Below are positions 16,293 through 25,929 of a stretch of 64,000 nt of DNA, piece after piece; position 1 is the stretch's first letter; each line of letters starts with the position of its first letter. The notes below the pieces were generated by a model. It was not told where the DNA came from. It ran no database searches and saw nothing but the letters and a program-made list of their open reading frames with translations. This DNA is from Methanosarcina vacuolata Z-761 (lineage in GTDB: Archaea; Halobacteriota; Methanosarcinia; Methanosarcinales; Methanosarcinaceae), in contig NZ_CP009520.1 in assembly GCF_000969905.1 (NCBI RefSeq), positions 3,720,001-3,784,000 of the forward strand, read 5' to 3'. The translations under genes and the position numbers were made by a program.

Positions 16293-18022
16293 TTAAACCT
16301 AGATTCGGCAGGTAAACATATAAGTTAATATAATTAATTTTCATATTTCTTTTCTTGATCTTCCATGGCAGATAAAAACAACAGTAGAAGAGTTGAATCC
16401 TCAATAAAACGTACAAGCTTCTTAGGTCACCTTGGTCTTATTGCTGGAGTTTTCCAAGAGCTTGAAGTTGACAAATTGATCGATGAGAAACTTCCTAAAG
16501 AACGAGATCACAAGGTTCCTCACTCCGTCTGTATCCTTGCCATGGTACTCAATGGTCTTGGTTTCATAGGGCAACGTCTGTACCTTTTTCCTGATTATTT
16601 CAGGACTATTTCTATAGGAAGACTTTTTGGAGACAGCGTCACACGAGAAGACCTGAATCAATATGCTATTGGAGAAACTCTTGACAGAATCGTAAAGTAT
16701 GGTCCTACAAAACTGTTTACTGAAATCACTCTTCACATTATGAATCGTCTACCTATTCCTGTCCATTGTTTACACGCTGACACTACAAGTGTCAGCGTTT
16801 ATGGGGATTATGAAGACGAAGAAACTGAGTATATTGATATTACTTTTGGAATACCCAAAAACGGAAGATGGGACCTCAAACAATTTGTTTTGAGCTTGAT
16901 TGTTAATCAGCATGGAATACCACTTTTCATGAACACCCATTCAGGGAATGCTTCAGACAAAAGCACAATTCTGGAAGCAATCAAGTCTCTCAAATCAGCT
17001 TTAAGACCTGAAAGCAAAGTGTACTATGTAGCTGATAGTTCTTTTTACACTGATAATAATATCAAGAACATAGGAAAGTCATTCTGGATCAGTCGTGTTC
17101 CTGCAACAATTACTGAGGCAAAGGAACTGCTAAATGCAAATCTAAACCTGAAAACGTTGAAAAGCGACGAAAGATACTCATTTTATCAAACCTTTGTGGA
17201 TTATGGTGGAGTTAAACAAAAGTGGGTTTTGTTACTCTCTCATAAAATGAAAGAAAAAAAAGAGGTAACTCTCAGAAGGAAGCTTGAAAAAGAGCTTGAA
17301 AAAGCAGAAAAGTCGCTTAAAAAACTGGCAGGAGATGACTTTTTCTGTGAAGAAGATGCATTAAAAGCAGCAGAAAAATGGATTGCAGATTTCCCTTCCG
17401 TTCTTTTTGAAAAAGTAGATTTGAAAACCATTAAAAAACGCGAAGCAGGTAAAAAAGGCAGACCTTTAAAAAATGAAAAATTAAAGACATATTATAAGAT
17501 TGATGGGGTTATAAAGGTTAATGATGCTTTTGTTTTAAAAGAAATGGAAAAAATGGGACTTTTCATTCTTGCAAGTAATGATATCAGTCTTTCTCCTGAA
17601 GAGATGCTGAAGTATTACAAAGGACAGGATAAAGTAGAAAAAGGATTCAGATTTTTGAAAAGTGATGCCTTTAGCATATCGAAGGTTTATCTCAAGAATA
17701 AATCAAGAATTGAAGCGTTGACAATGATAATGGTTCTCTGCTTAATGATTTATTCTATTGCAGAATGGAAATTAAGGACAAAGTTAGAAGAAGAAAATGA
17801 AACGGTTCCAGATCAAAAAGGGAAACCAACAAAAAGACCAACAATGAGATGGATATTTTTCAAGTTTCAGGGAATTACAGAACTTATAACGCAGAAAAAA
17901 GGGAAAACAAAGTCAGAAATACTGAATATGGAAGAAATTCACTGGAAAATATTGAGTCTCATGGGAGAGAAATATGAAAATATATATCTATAGTTGCGTT
18001 AACCTGCCGAATCTAGGATTAA
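16293..18022 (+). mobile_element. IS1634-family insertion sequence
   Basis: The element is about 1730 bp and carries one transposase gene. Its ends are an inverted repeat, TTAAACCTAGATTCGGCAGGT at the left (16293-16313) and ACCTGCCGAATCTAGGATTAA at the right (18002-18022), with one mismatch in 21. No clear target duplication is visible. A 15-base match, GAGTTCAAGCACAAG, occurs on both sides (16199 and 18061), one inside the DUF7344 gene, and may record a rearrangement at insertion. Confidence 0.85.
16365..17993 (+). CDS. IS1634-family transposase
   Basis: The 542-residue enzyme is intact and fills the IS. The N-terminal domain (residues about 15-120, LGHLGLIAGVFQELEVDKLI) is the DUF4277-like DNA-binding part. 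The DDE core follows with HADTTSVSVYGD (first Asp), VADSSFYTDNN (second Asp) and YYKGQDKVEKGFRFLKSD (the YREK-like signature that contains the Glu). A lysine-rich insertion between the second Asp and the Glu is usual for the family. The frame is complete, so the copy may still be active. Confidence 0.92.
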   Translation: MADKNNSRRVESSIKRTSFLGHLGLIAGVFQELEVDKLIDEKLPKERDHKVPHSVCILAMVLNGLGFIGQRLYLFPDYFRTISIGRLFGDSVTREDLNQYAIGETLDRIVKYGPTKLFTEITLHIMNRLPIPVHCLHADTTSVSVYGDYEDEETEYIDITFGIPKNGRWDLKQFVLSLIVNQHGIPLFMNTHSGNASDKSTILEAIKSLKSALRPESKVYYVADSSFYTDNNIKNIGKSFWISRVPATITEAKELLNANLNLKTLKSDERYSFYQTFVDYGGVKQKWVLLLSHKMKEKKEVTLRRKLEKELEKAEKSLKKLAGDDFFCEEDALKAAEKWIADFPSVLFEKVDLKTIKKREAGKKGRPLKNEKLKTYYKIDGVIKVNDAFVLKEMEKMGLFILASNDISLSPEEMLKYYKGQDKVEKGFRFLKSDAFSISKVYLKNKSRIEALTMIMVLCLMIYSIAEWKLRTKLEEENETVPDQKGKPTKRPTMRWIFFKFQGITELITQKKGKTKSEILNMEEIHWKILSLMGEKYENIYL

Positions 18023-18229
18023 ACATTTTATTTAATAGATAATAAACATTATTTCTGAGGGAGTTCAAGCACAAGAATATCTCTCCATTTTTTTAATAAA
18101 AAACTTATGTATCCTCTTCAGATTCAATGGAGAATTTTCCAACTTTACACGTGTGTGATAATTTTGACATAGTTAGGTACTCGAATATATCGCTTGAGAT
18201 TGTTTCATAAACTTGGAATAATTCTTAAA

Positions 18230-18436
18230 TTTTTGTAACTATTCAGCCTGCCGGAATCTATTGATCTATATCGATTTTGATGAAATCGGCATGTATGAAT
18301 TCTAACTAGTGAGGATTGAAAAAACGTAATCAATAGCCAACAATTAAATAAAATACATTTTCTGAAATTTGCCAATTGAATTCGGGTAAATCAGGCTAAT
18401 GATGTTGTTTTTCCTAGGCTGAATAGTTACAAATTT
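18230..18436. mobile_element. MITE family A, copy 1
   Basis: TTTTTGTAACTATTCAGCCT at the left and AGGCTGAATAGTTACAAATT at the right form the ends of a non-coding element of about 207 bp. A second copy in opposite orientation lies at 47075-47285, with shared ends and shared internal blocks (CAACATCA-TAGCC, ATTGTTGG-TATTGATT). The interior has no coding capacity. Confidence 0.75.
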
Positions 18437-18477
18437 TCAACAAATATATGAAATTTATTTTTACCCATTGAATCTAC

Positions 18478-18583
18478 ATGGCTCTTCGTTGTTTTGTGTG
18501 GATATCCTCGTAATGTCTTCATAAAAACCAATGCGGTCTCGAATTGAAAATCATCTTATCCACAAGGAATGACTAAGAGCCAT
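18478..18583. mobile_element. MITE family B, copy 2
   Basis: A 106-bp copy with ends ATGGCTCTTCGT and ACTAAGAGCCAT. It has the same interior as the copy at 3426-3531, with about a tenth of positions changed. Confidence 0.75.
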
Positions 18584-20038
18584 ACAACCTTACTCTTTTT
18601 TGGAATTGGCAGGTACTGAAAGTTCTGTGAACCACAAAATTTTAAAAAAATCGTAAAAATTGAGAACTTGATCTAGGTAGACCAGTTTCAGATACAGTGT
18701 ACAAAACACAGTATACAAAAATGTGACTTAAAAATTACAACATATTCAGAACACTGCCTTAGAATTAATTACTAATTATGAACATGACTCTCTTTTTGTG
18801 TTTTGGTTATTTATTATGCAATGTTATTCGTAATGTTATTTGTAATGTTATTTGTAATGTTATTTGTTAGAACGTTTATAATGTAGTCCATATATATAAA
18901 TATATAGGATTTCGCATATATTTATGGTTTTTAATATAAGTGTATGAATTTCAATATAAATATTCATTTTTAGTATTTATTGAGCATACTTAATAGAAAT
19001 CTTGAGTTATTAATTGGAAATCACCATAATCAGTATTTTTGTGTTGAAAAAAATGGTTATAGGACCTATGCACTTGAGGAACAAAATAAGCACTTGAGGA
19101 ACAAAATCAATTGCAGCGAAAACTGTGGATTAAAATCATGTTTTAGGTAGTTAACAACCTAATGATGTTGATTTTTCAGTTCAACTTTGTGAGTTCTATT
19201 ATACTTCAGACTCTTCATTGTTTTGTGTGGATATTCTCACAATATTCTATGTTTTATCCCAAAATAATTTCGCTTTTTTAATATTTTTTATTTTAATCAT
19301 ACATCATATACAGTTGACCCACTATTTTACTCCAATTTCGAACTTGTTTCATTTTACATGATTAGTCCACAATACCAAAATGGAATTTTACTTACTCAAC
19401 GTTTAACTCTTTGCGTCGCCTGCTGTTGTATTGGGCATTAAACGTTTAAAGGATTTTGGGTCGTTTCCCTGAGTTATTGATCAATTCCGAAAAAGCGAGT
19501 ACATCTCACGTATTTAATGAATATATTGAGAGATTCTTGCGCTTTCGGTTTTCAATGATTCAAACCCACTACCGGATTTTGAATCTGCGAAATTATTTCA
19601 GGATACAACAATTGGAGGAGTTTTGGATTTGAGAAAAAATGTAAAATTCTGCATGAACCTCACATTTCGACCCCTCTCAAAAGACACAACTTAATTTTTT
19701 ATTCACGCAGTTTATTACTAATTTTACCCTGTTATTCTATATAAATAGTTTAACTCCCCCTATGTATCTATATAGATACCTAAATTTTCATTTGTTTTTA
19801 TAAATTTAAACTTGATTTTTTTGAACGTTGTGGGATTCGAGCCAAAATCATTGATTTTGTTGAGCACATGCCCACATATGATTCAAGAAGTTTTTCAATT
19901 ATTGCAAAAATCACCTTATTTTTGAAAGAGAGGGCGGAATGTGAGATTTAATGTAAAAACATCAAAATATAAGAGGACATCTTCCTGATAGAGAGCTTGA
20001 GAGATAACTATACAAATCTTCCCAACCTATTTTTTTCG
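18584..20038. other. Gene-free stretch with mobile-element debris
   Basis: A fragment of MITE B lies at 19207-19250 (CTCTTCATTGTTTTGTGTGG). A run of GTAATGTTATTT units occurs near 18826-18866. An imperfect inverted repeat, CCTCACATTTCGACCCC near 19660 and GGGCGGAATGTGAGATT near 19950, encloses about 290 bases and may be another worn element. Just before it a 60-codon frame (FPELLINSEKASTSHVFNEY) is the remains of a gene I cannot name. Confidence 0.45.
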
Positions 20039-21136
20039 ATGCAGCGTATCGTTCTCCATGTAGACATGGACTATTTTTTTGCAGCCATTGAAGAGCGGGA
20101 AAAACCTGACCTTCGGGGAAAAGCCATCGTAGTCTGCATGCTTTCCGGAAGAGGTGAGCTCAGTGGAGCTGTAAGTACCTGTAATTATACTGCACGAGAG
20201 TCAGGGATCAGGGCAGGAATGCCCTGTTCGAAGGCAAAAAAACTGAACCCTGAAGCTGTTTTCCTGCCTGCCCGAAAGGATTTTTATACTTCAGTCTCGG
20301 ATCGGGTGATGGAAATTATCAGGAGTTATGCGGATGTCAGGGAGACAGGGGAAGCGTTTGAACAGATAAGCATAGACGAAGCCTTCCTGGAAATTACCGA
20401 AAAAACAGGTGGAGATTTTAACCTTGCCTTTGAGATTGGAACCCAGATAAAGAATGACGTAAAAGATAAAGAGAAACTGACCTGTTCGGTGGGGGTAGGC
20501 CCTAATAAACTTATTGCCAAGATGTCATCCTCTGTCCAGAAGCCAGATGGAATTACTGTTATAAGTCCGGATAAACTCGAAAACTTTCTCTGGCCTCTCA
20601 AGGTGTCCAAACTCTGGGGGATAGGAAATGTAACCGCAGGAAAGCTGCAGGAAATGGGCATCGTCACAATAAAAGATCTTGCTGAACACGATGTTATTGA
20701 CCTGATTTCTACTTTCGGAAAAACACGGGGGATCTGGCTTAAACAAGCTGCGTCAGGCATCGATGATTCTCCCCTGAAAGAAAGGGACGGCTCCGAACAG
20801 ATAGGGAGGATTGCAACCCTGCCTGAAGATACTCTCGACGTTAATCTTATCTCTCAGCTACTTGACAGGCTGGCAGGGGATGTAATTTCAAAACTCGATT
20901 CGAGGGAGCTTTCCTTCAGGACTGTAACGATTACTGTCATAAATTCAAAGTTCAGGATGTACACTAAAAGCCGTACACTAAACCACCCGGTCTATTCAAA
21001 GGAAACTCTTCTAGAGGTGACTCGTGAAATCCTTAATGAGTTCCTTTCGGAAAGCCGAACTGAGTTCAGGCGTGTAGGTGTAAGGGTAGGAGAACTTCAA
21101 AAAAGGATGGGCCAGAAAAGCCTTTTTGATTATTAG
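20039..21136 (+). CDS. dinB: DNA polymerase IV (Y family)
   Basis: This error-tolerant lesion-bypass polymerase starts with MQRIVLHVDMDYFFAAIEER, where DMDYFFA holds the first catalytic aspartate. Further catalytic residues are in ISIDEAFLEI. The thumb helix-hairpin-helix motif is KLWGIGNVTAGKLQEMGI, and the little-finger domain follows. The last residues, MGQKSLFDY, form a PCNA-interacting (PIP) box. The frame extends 14 codons further upstream, but the ATG at 20039 agrees with the conserved start of the family. It is about 365 residues, as usual. Confidence 0.95.
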   Translation: MQRIVLHVDMDYFFAAIEEREKPDLRGKAIVVCMLSGRGELSGAVSTCNYTARESGIRAGMPCSKAKKLNPEAVFLPARKDFYTSVSDRVMEIIRSYADVRETGEAFEQISIDEAFLEITEKTGGDFNLAFEIGTQIKNDVKDKEKLTCSVGVGPNKLIAKMSSSVQKPDGITVISPDKLENFLWPLKVSKLWGIGNVTAGKLQEMGIVTIKDLAEHDVIDLISTFGKTRGIWLKQAASGIDDSPLKERDGSEQIGRIATLPEDTLDVNLISQLLDRLAGDVISKLDSRELSFRTVTITVINSKFRMYTKSRTLNHPVYSKETLLEVTREILNEFLSESRTEFRRVGVRVGELQKRMGQKSLFDY

Positions 21137-21154
21137 TTTCACCCTTTTTGAGAT

Positions 21155-21196
21155 TATCAAATTTGATTTGTTGAGTATCAAATTTGATTTGTTGAG
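21155..21196. repeat. 21-bp direct repeat after dinB
   Basis: TATCAAATTTGATTTGTTGAG occurs twice head to tail just after the dinB stop. Each unit is itself nearly palindromic (CAAATTTG). Confidence 0.8.
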
Positions 21197-21309
21197 TATT
21201 GAGTTTGCCTTTTTGAAGTTTTACATTTCCCTCTATCTGAATTCTCACTTTTTCTTTTTGTAAATTACTCCGTTTTAATTCATGTAAATGTAAGAGTTTA
21301 TGGAAGAGT

Positions 21310-23214
21310 TCAAATAAATTTAACAAGAGGGCAGACTTCAATACATGCTCCGCAGTGAATGCAGTTTTCTTTAATCCTTACTTTCTTTTCTTTCATTTCA
21401 ATCGCATTATGCTCACAGTGGCCCACGCAAACTCCGCACCCCTGGCAGAGTAAAGCCCTTCTTACCGAGAGCTCAACAATTCTCATAAGCTTTTTTAGCT
21501 CTTTTTCGTCCTCGCTTCTCCCATTAACATTACCTGAGGCAAAAACCTGTGCCCTGGATTCTCTGAAAACGACGGACGCGGCTCCTTCTATGAAAGAAGC
21601 TTTGCCGATGGGTGAAAGCATCCCGCTTTCTTTAAGGGTTTCTATGTCAATTGCCTGCCCAAAGCTTCCGTCCGCAGATATTCCTCCTGCTTTGCAGGGC
21701 CTGTACCCTGTTGCTACTTCAAAATGAAGTTCTGTTGGGGCTTCCTGGGATGGAAGAAGAGAAATTCCTTTTTTCTCAGCAAGTTTCTGGAGAACACGAG
21801 GATACCGCTTATAGCGCCATAAACCGTACTTTACCCACTCAGGAGAGAGACCCATTTTCTCGGCATAGTCAAGGAGATAGAAGTTCAGCTTTTTTGCAAG
21901 TTCTGGATGGCTTTCTTCAAGCTGGAAGAAATCTGCAAGAGAGGAAGATGGACAGAGCCAGCATCCCATCCTATCATATCCTTTCTCATAAGCCGGATTA
22001 TAGGGAGCTTTTGTTCTGAAAAGGTAAAGCCAGACATGAAGAGCTGTCCATTCCTGTATAGGGGATGCTCCTACCTGGTTTCCCACCCAGGGATTTTTCC
22101 AGACTTTCTTGCTGATTGAACGGGCATGGGATTCATACTGGCGCTGTCCTATGAAACTAAGGCATCCTCCTTCATAGTTCTCGTCAATTAACCTGGTGAT
22201 CGGCCCGAGTTTGCAGATCTTGCAGCACCAGCGGGTATCCATGGTAGGAGGGCCAAAAACACTTATTGAGTTCCAGAAAGCGTCTCCTGCACTTGAGCTC
22301 CTTAGTTTTTTCCCATAGTGCTCTACAACCTGTTTGACGTTTTCAACGGTTTCCGGAAACTCAAGCCCGGTATCTGCAAACATAATCTCGTAATCGCCAA
22401 GACTTTCACTAACTAGCTGGAGCACAGCAAGGCTATCCTTTCCCCCGGAATAGGATACGCTTACTTTCATGTCCATGCTTCCCACGACATTTTTTATGAA
22501 GGCATGGGACCTTTCTATCATGCCGTCCAGAATTTTTTCGTTGGCTTTTACGGCATCTTCCCAGGTCTGCTCTCCAAAATTTTCTTTTTGAGGCTCTGGG
22601 TTTCCGCTCCAGCGAGGTTTTACTGCATGCCCGTGGTTTTCTTCACACATTTCCTTTCCTGTCATTCGGGCTCGCCCACAGCAGATTACTTCTCCTGCAG
22701 GGTTCAGCACAACTACCTCGTCTTCTTTTTGGATTTCAGGATCGGCATCAAGAACCCCGGGTGCCAGAACACTTGCTCCCTTTTCCAGGATAAAAGGTAC
22801 AACTGCCTGATCAATAACAACCCATTTTTTCAGGGCTTTTCTATCCCTGCCCTGGAAAAGCCTTCTTGCCCCTTCGAGCCTGGGAAGTAAAACCCATTCA
22901 CAGCTCTCAATTTCAAATCTAAGAGACGCAAGCACTTCCCCGTCAACTATAATCTCATCCATACGGTCTTCATACGGAGCTTTATTTAGCACTACAAGGT
23001 GTCCTTCAGGTATAAGTGGCGCATTGAACTGTTTTTCCGAAACCGAGTTTATGCGTTTTATATCATAATCAAAAGCAGGGCGGATATCCCCTGGAGGGGT
23101 TACCTCAACTTTTTTTGTACTTTTACCGCATCCGCACTTTTTTCCTAGCACAGGCACATTACAGGCCTCACACCAGTGCAGAAGCATTTTTCCAAGATAT
23201 GCTGGTCTGGACAT
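21310..23214 (-). CDS. PAPS reductase-like protein with Zn ribbon, PUA and ferredoxin domains
   Basis: The 634-residue protein joins four parts. Residues 10-32 hold a zinc-ribbon-like Cys set (WCEACN, CGCG). Residues 131-200 form a PUA-like RNA-binding domain. The CysH-type ATP-pyrophosphatase domain begins at about 252 with the PP-loop SYSGGKDS and ends with GCWLCPSS, and contains the extra Cys WCCKICK. After residue 590 come two C-x2-C-x2-C-x3-C clusters (CQGCGVCVGHC and CIHCGACIEVCP). Homologues in methanogens are annotated as PAPS reductases, but PUA and ferredoxin suggest a thiolation or Fe-S linked reaction on RNA or a cofactor. It is monocistronic, and its leader carries the hairpin repeats at 23262-23460. 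Confidence 0.8.
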   Translation of the reverse strand: MSRPAYLGKMLLHWCEACNVPVLGKKCGCGKSTKKVEVTPPGDIRPAFDYDIKRINSVSEKQFNAPLIPEGHLVVLNKAPYEDRMDEIIVDGEVLASLRFEIESCEWVLLPRLEGARRLFQGRDRKALKKWVVIDQAVVPFILEKGASVLAPGVLDADPEIQKEDEVVVLNPAGEVICCGRARMTGKEMCEENHGHAVKPRWSGNPEPQKENFGEQTWEDAVKANEKILDGMIERSHAFIKNVVGSMDMKVSVSYSGGKDSLAVLQLVSESLGDYEIMFADTGLEFPETVENVKQVVEHYGKKLRSSSAGDAFWNSISVFGPPTMDTRWCCKICKLGPITRLIDENYEGGCLSFIGQRQYESHARSISKKVWKNPWVGNQVGASPIQEWTALHVWLYLFRTKAPYNPAYEKGYDRMGCWLCPSSSLADFFQLEESHPELAKKLNFYLLDYAEKMGLSPEWVKYGLWRYKRYPRVLQKLAEKKGISLLPSQEAPTELHFEVATGYRPCKAGGISADGSFGQAIDIETLKESGMLSPIGKASFIEGAASVVFRESRAQVFASGNVNGRSEDEKELKKLMRIVELSVRRALLCQGCGVCVGHCEHNAIEMKEKKVRIKENCIHCGACIEVCPLVKFI

Positions 23215-23261
23215 GTCATGCAGATTGAGAGAGGTTCACCTTTAAAAGGCTTTGGCTCAAG

Positions 23262-23460
23262 CTTTTTAAAAAAAAGCTTGACCAAAAATTCATTTAAAAA
23301 GTCCTGGATTTTCGTAAGCTCTTTAGAAAAAGCTTGGCCAAAAATTTATTTAAAAAGTATTGTCTTTTCTTAAGCTCTTTAAAAAAAGTTTAATCAAAAA
23401 GTTATTTAAAAAGTCTTGTTTTTTCTTAAGCTCTTTAGAAAAAGTTTAATCAAAATTATG
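23262..23460. repeat. Hairpin repeat array (about 65-bp units, four copies)
   Basis: Each unit holds an inverted repeat of the type AAGCTTTTTAAAAAAAAGCTT followed by CAAAAATTTATTTAAAAAGT. The four copies drift in sequence towards 23460. The same hairpin type recurs at 41201-41514 and 56079-56226. It lies upstream of the PAPS reductase-like gene. Confidence 0.7.
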
Positions 23461-23522
23461 TATTGGAACGTACTGTTTTTTCAAATGCTCTAATCTTTAA
23501 ACAGGGCTCAATAATCCAATGA

Positions 23523-24215
23523 TTATGACACATTCTCGCATAATACATTGGCAAGTTCTTTCAATGAGATAATACTTTTAACATTTTTACTTATTAATAT
23601 TTTGTTATTTCTATTAATCCATATACCTTTCATTCCAATATTTTCACATGGTATTATATCCGTTTCGATAGTGTCTCCAACATAAAAGCATTTTTCTGGT
23701 TCTTCACCATTTCTTTTACATGCAATTTCAAATATTTCCGTATGGGGTTTTGAAACATTAAATTCTCCTGCTACTACGATATCAACAAAGTAGTGAGAAA
23801 TTTTCATTTTATCTAGCTTTAGTTTTTGTTGCCCTGGATCTCCATTACTGATGATACCCATTTTTAGCTTTGAAAGTTTTTTCAAGCATGGTATTACATC
23901 ATTAAAAGGTTTCCAACTTAATTCATAATTGCGTAAATAGTGATCAAATACTTCAAGTGCTTCTTCACTTGACAGGTTAATATTTCGTTTTAAATAAAGT
24001 TCTTTAATTCGCTCTATTCGCTGCTCTTCAAAAGAGCATTTTTTGGCTAAATATTTTTCAAAGTGTTTGTCTGATAGTTTACACCAAATAGAATAAAATT
24101 CATTAAAATCCATATCAAAAAAATTTTTATGGTTCTGGTAAAATAATTTGACCCCCGTAAATTCTGCACTTTTATGATCCAACAGAGTGCCATCTATATC
24201 AAAGAAAACCATCAT
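23523..24215 (-). CDS. HAD-superfamily phosphatase
   Basis: The 230-residue hydrolase shows HAD motif I FDIDGTLLDH (two catalytic Asp), motif II GIISNGDPGQQ, a motif III lysine near KPHTEIF, and motif IV YVGDTIETDI with the metal-binding Asp. A helical cap is inserted after motif I, which puts it in subfamily I (phosphoglycolate phosphatase or haloacid dehalogenase type). The first two codons are both Met and the second may be the true start. The substrate is undetermined. The codon usage is AT-rich compared with the neighbouring housekeeping genes. Confidence 0.85.
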   Translation of the reverse strand: MMVFFDIDGTLLDHKSAEFTGVKLFYQNHKNFFDMDFNEFYSIWCKLSDKHFEKYLAKKCSFEEQRIERIKELYLKRNINLSSEEALEVFDHYLRNYELSWKPFNDVIPCLKKLSKLKMGIISNGDPGQQKLKLDKMKISHYFVDIVVAGEFNVSKPHTEIFEIACKRNGEEPEKCFYVGDTIETDIIPCENIGMKGIWINRNNKILISKNVKSIISLKELANVLCENVS

Positions 24216-24616
24216 GCTTTTTCCTCAAACTCAATAATATGATAGTACGAAAATTTAGCAGGAATATCTTTGTATCAGTATATCTTTGTATCAGTAATAC
24301 AATAGGAAAGATCTGTTTTCTTCAAGTCATAACTTCTGTTTAATAATTAGTTAAAATTTCCTGATAATTAGTCAATTGTCGTCGGTCAAGGAACTTTCTT
24401 GCCTGAAATATATCGATTTTGTACCCGAAGCCTGCTTTAAGTTTTGGAGTATTTACATGAAATTGATTCTCTGTTCCAGCCTATAATAAAATTAAATATT
24501 TAACAACTGTTGAGGAAATGAAAGCAATTTCTCTTGATTTCTCAATTAACCGAAAACACATGTCTGAGACTCTTTTAACAATAACGTCTTGACAAAATCT
24601 GTCTGAATGTTTCAGT
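24216..24616. other. Intergenic, no feature seen
   Basis: About 400 bases. A 14-base direct duplication TATCTTTGTATCAG is the only pattern I notice. Confidence 0.4.
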
Positions 24617-25054
24617 TTAGTGTCTAGATTCTCTGAATTTGACATCCGGATAATCCGGAATATGCAAATTGGGTTTTTTACTAAGAAGAAAATGAGTTTC
24701 TGTATTTCCAATTTTTTCAAAACCAAGTTTGTTGTAAAAATTTTGAGCTATATAATTAACTTTTAACACTCTGAGATTTATTTCTATTTTTGCCTTTTGA
24801 GCATCGGCAATAATATCTGAAATAATTAAAGTTCCTATTCCTTTATTCTGATATTCAGGCAATATTTGTATTTCATCAATAACAATGGATTTTTCACTTC
24901 GACTGAAAGCAACAATGCCAACATTTTTTTCATTTACAACAATAAGCTGGAATTCTATAGTTTGGAAATACCTGCTGAAAAACTCTCTTTGAAAATCTTC
25001 GTTCCAATTGCCCCATGTTTTTATTACATAATCTTCTATGTTAGCCTTATTCAA
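24617..25054 (-). CDS. GNAT-family N-acetyltransferase
   Basis: Acetyl-CoA binding is indicated by IQILPEYQNKGIGTLIISDI (the Q/R-x-x-G-x-G/A loop) and by the later ALxFY-like segment NYIAQNFYNKLGFEKIGN. The listed start is a TTG. Reading further upstream in the same frame gives KIATQEDYNFIYNLNK, which looks exactly like the first strand and helix of the GNAT fold, yet no ATG, GTG or TTG precedes it before a stop. Either a rare start (ATA or ATT) is used or the gene has lost its start codon. The acceptor substrate is unknown. Confidence 0.75.
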   Translation of the reverse strand: MNKANIEDYVIKTWGNWNEDFQREFFSRYFQTIEFQLIVVNEKNVGIVAFSRSEKSIVIDEIQILPEYQNKGIGTLIISDIIADAQKAKIEINLRVLKVNYIAQNFYNKLGFEKIGNTETHFLLSKKPNLHIPDYPDVKFRESRH

Positions 25055-25496
25055 GTTATAAATGAAATTATAGTCCTCTTGTGTTGCTATCTTTAAAATA
25101 TATATTTACTCACCCATCCAATAAAATTTATTGATAATATCAAGCAATTGGTTCAGTTCATTATATCAGGAAAAGTGTTAATTTTTGTTCTTTTTCATTA
25201 CAAAATAATCTTACTTGATAATATACTCTTCCACATCAACTTATATTTCCCATCTTATATCTAAACGCATAAGTTATGCTTCTTTGAATATATTGCTGTG
25301 GCCGGTGTGCTGTGTGAGTATGTAAACGCAAGCAAAGCCATGTTTTAGACTATGCCATGAAAACATCAATCAGGTATTAGTGGACGACCATAATATTAGA
25401 CTGCTATTAATTAGACTGGTTTCAGAATCGGCTCATGATATAGATATATACAAATGCAGAAATAATGGATATTGGAATGGATATTGGGGGAATATC

Positions 25497-25784
25497 ATGG
25501 TAGTCATAAAAGAAATTAATTCAGCCGGATTCGGGAAAATTCTTACAATCTTTTATGGAACAATGGGTTTAGTTTTTGGGTTTTTTACAACAATAGCTGC
25601 TTTAATGGGAATTTCCATGACAAAAAAATTCGGGATTTTTTCCTTGATTTTCGGAAAATGGGCTGTACTCAGTCTACCTATATTTTATGGAGTATCTGGA
25701 TACTTCATAGGGCGTATTGCAGCTAGTTTATATAATACTATAGTGGGCTCGAAAAAAGGGTTCAGGGTGGAGGTTTTGCGTTAA
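25497..25784 (+). CDS. Small membrane protein (DUF3566-like)
   Basis: From the ATG at 25497 the product is 95 residues with two membrane helices (TIFYGTMGLVFGFFTTIAAL and AVLSLPIFYGVSGYFIG), a basic loop between them and a basic tail. GGGGGAATATC before the ATG is an acceptable ribosome site. A longer reading from 25380 is less likely because its first 39 residues are unlike a membrane-protein start. The helix-loop-helix pattern resembles DUF3566 proteins, but I cannot assign a role. Confidence 0.6.
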   Translation: MVVIKEINSAGFGKILTIFYGTMGLVFGFFTTIAALMGISMTKKFGIFSLIFGKWAVLSLPIFYGVSGYFIGRIAASLYNTIVGSKKGFRVEVLR

Positions 25785-25929
25785 AAATTGGTATTCATAG
25801 AGGCAAATATCAAAAAATTATCAATAAGTGTTGTTTGTATAATTTTATTTTTCCTTTTTTCCCAAGCATTCCTTGTCTTCAATGCAAGTTCAGTCCAATA
25901 AGTAACGACATTAAACCCCATTTTGGCAC

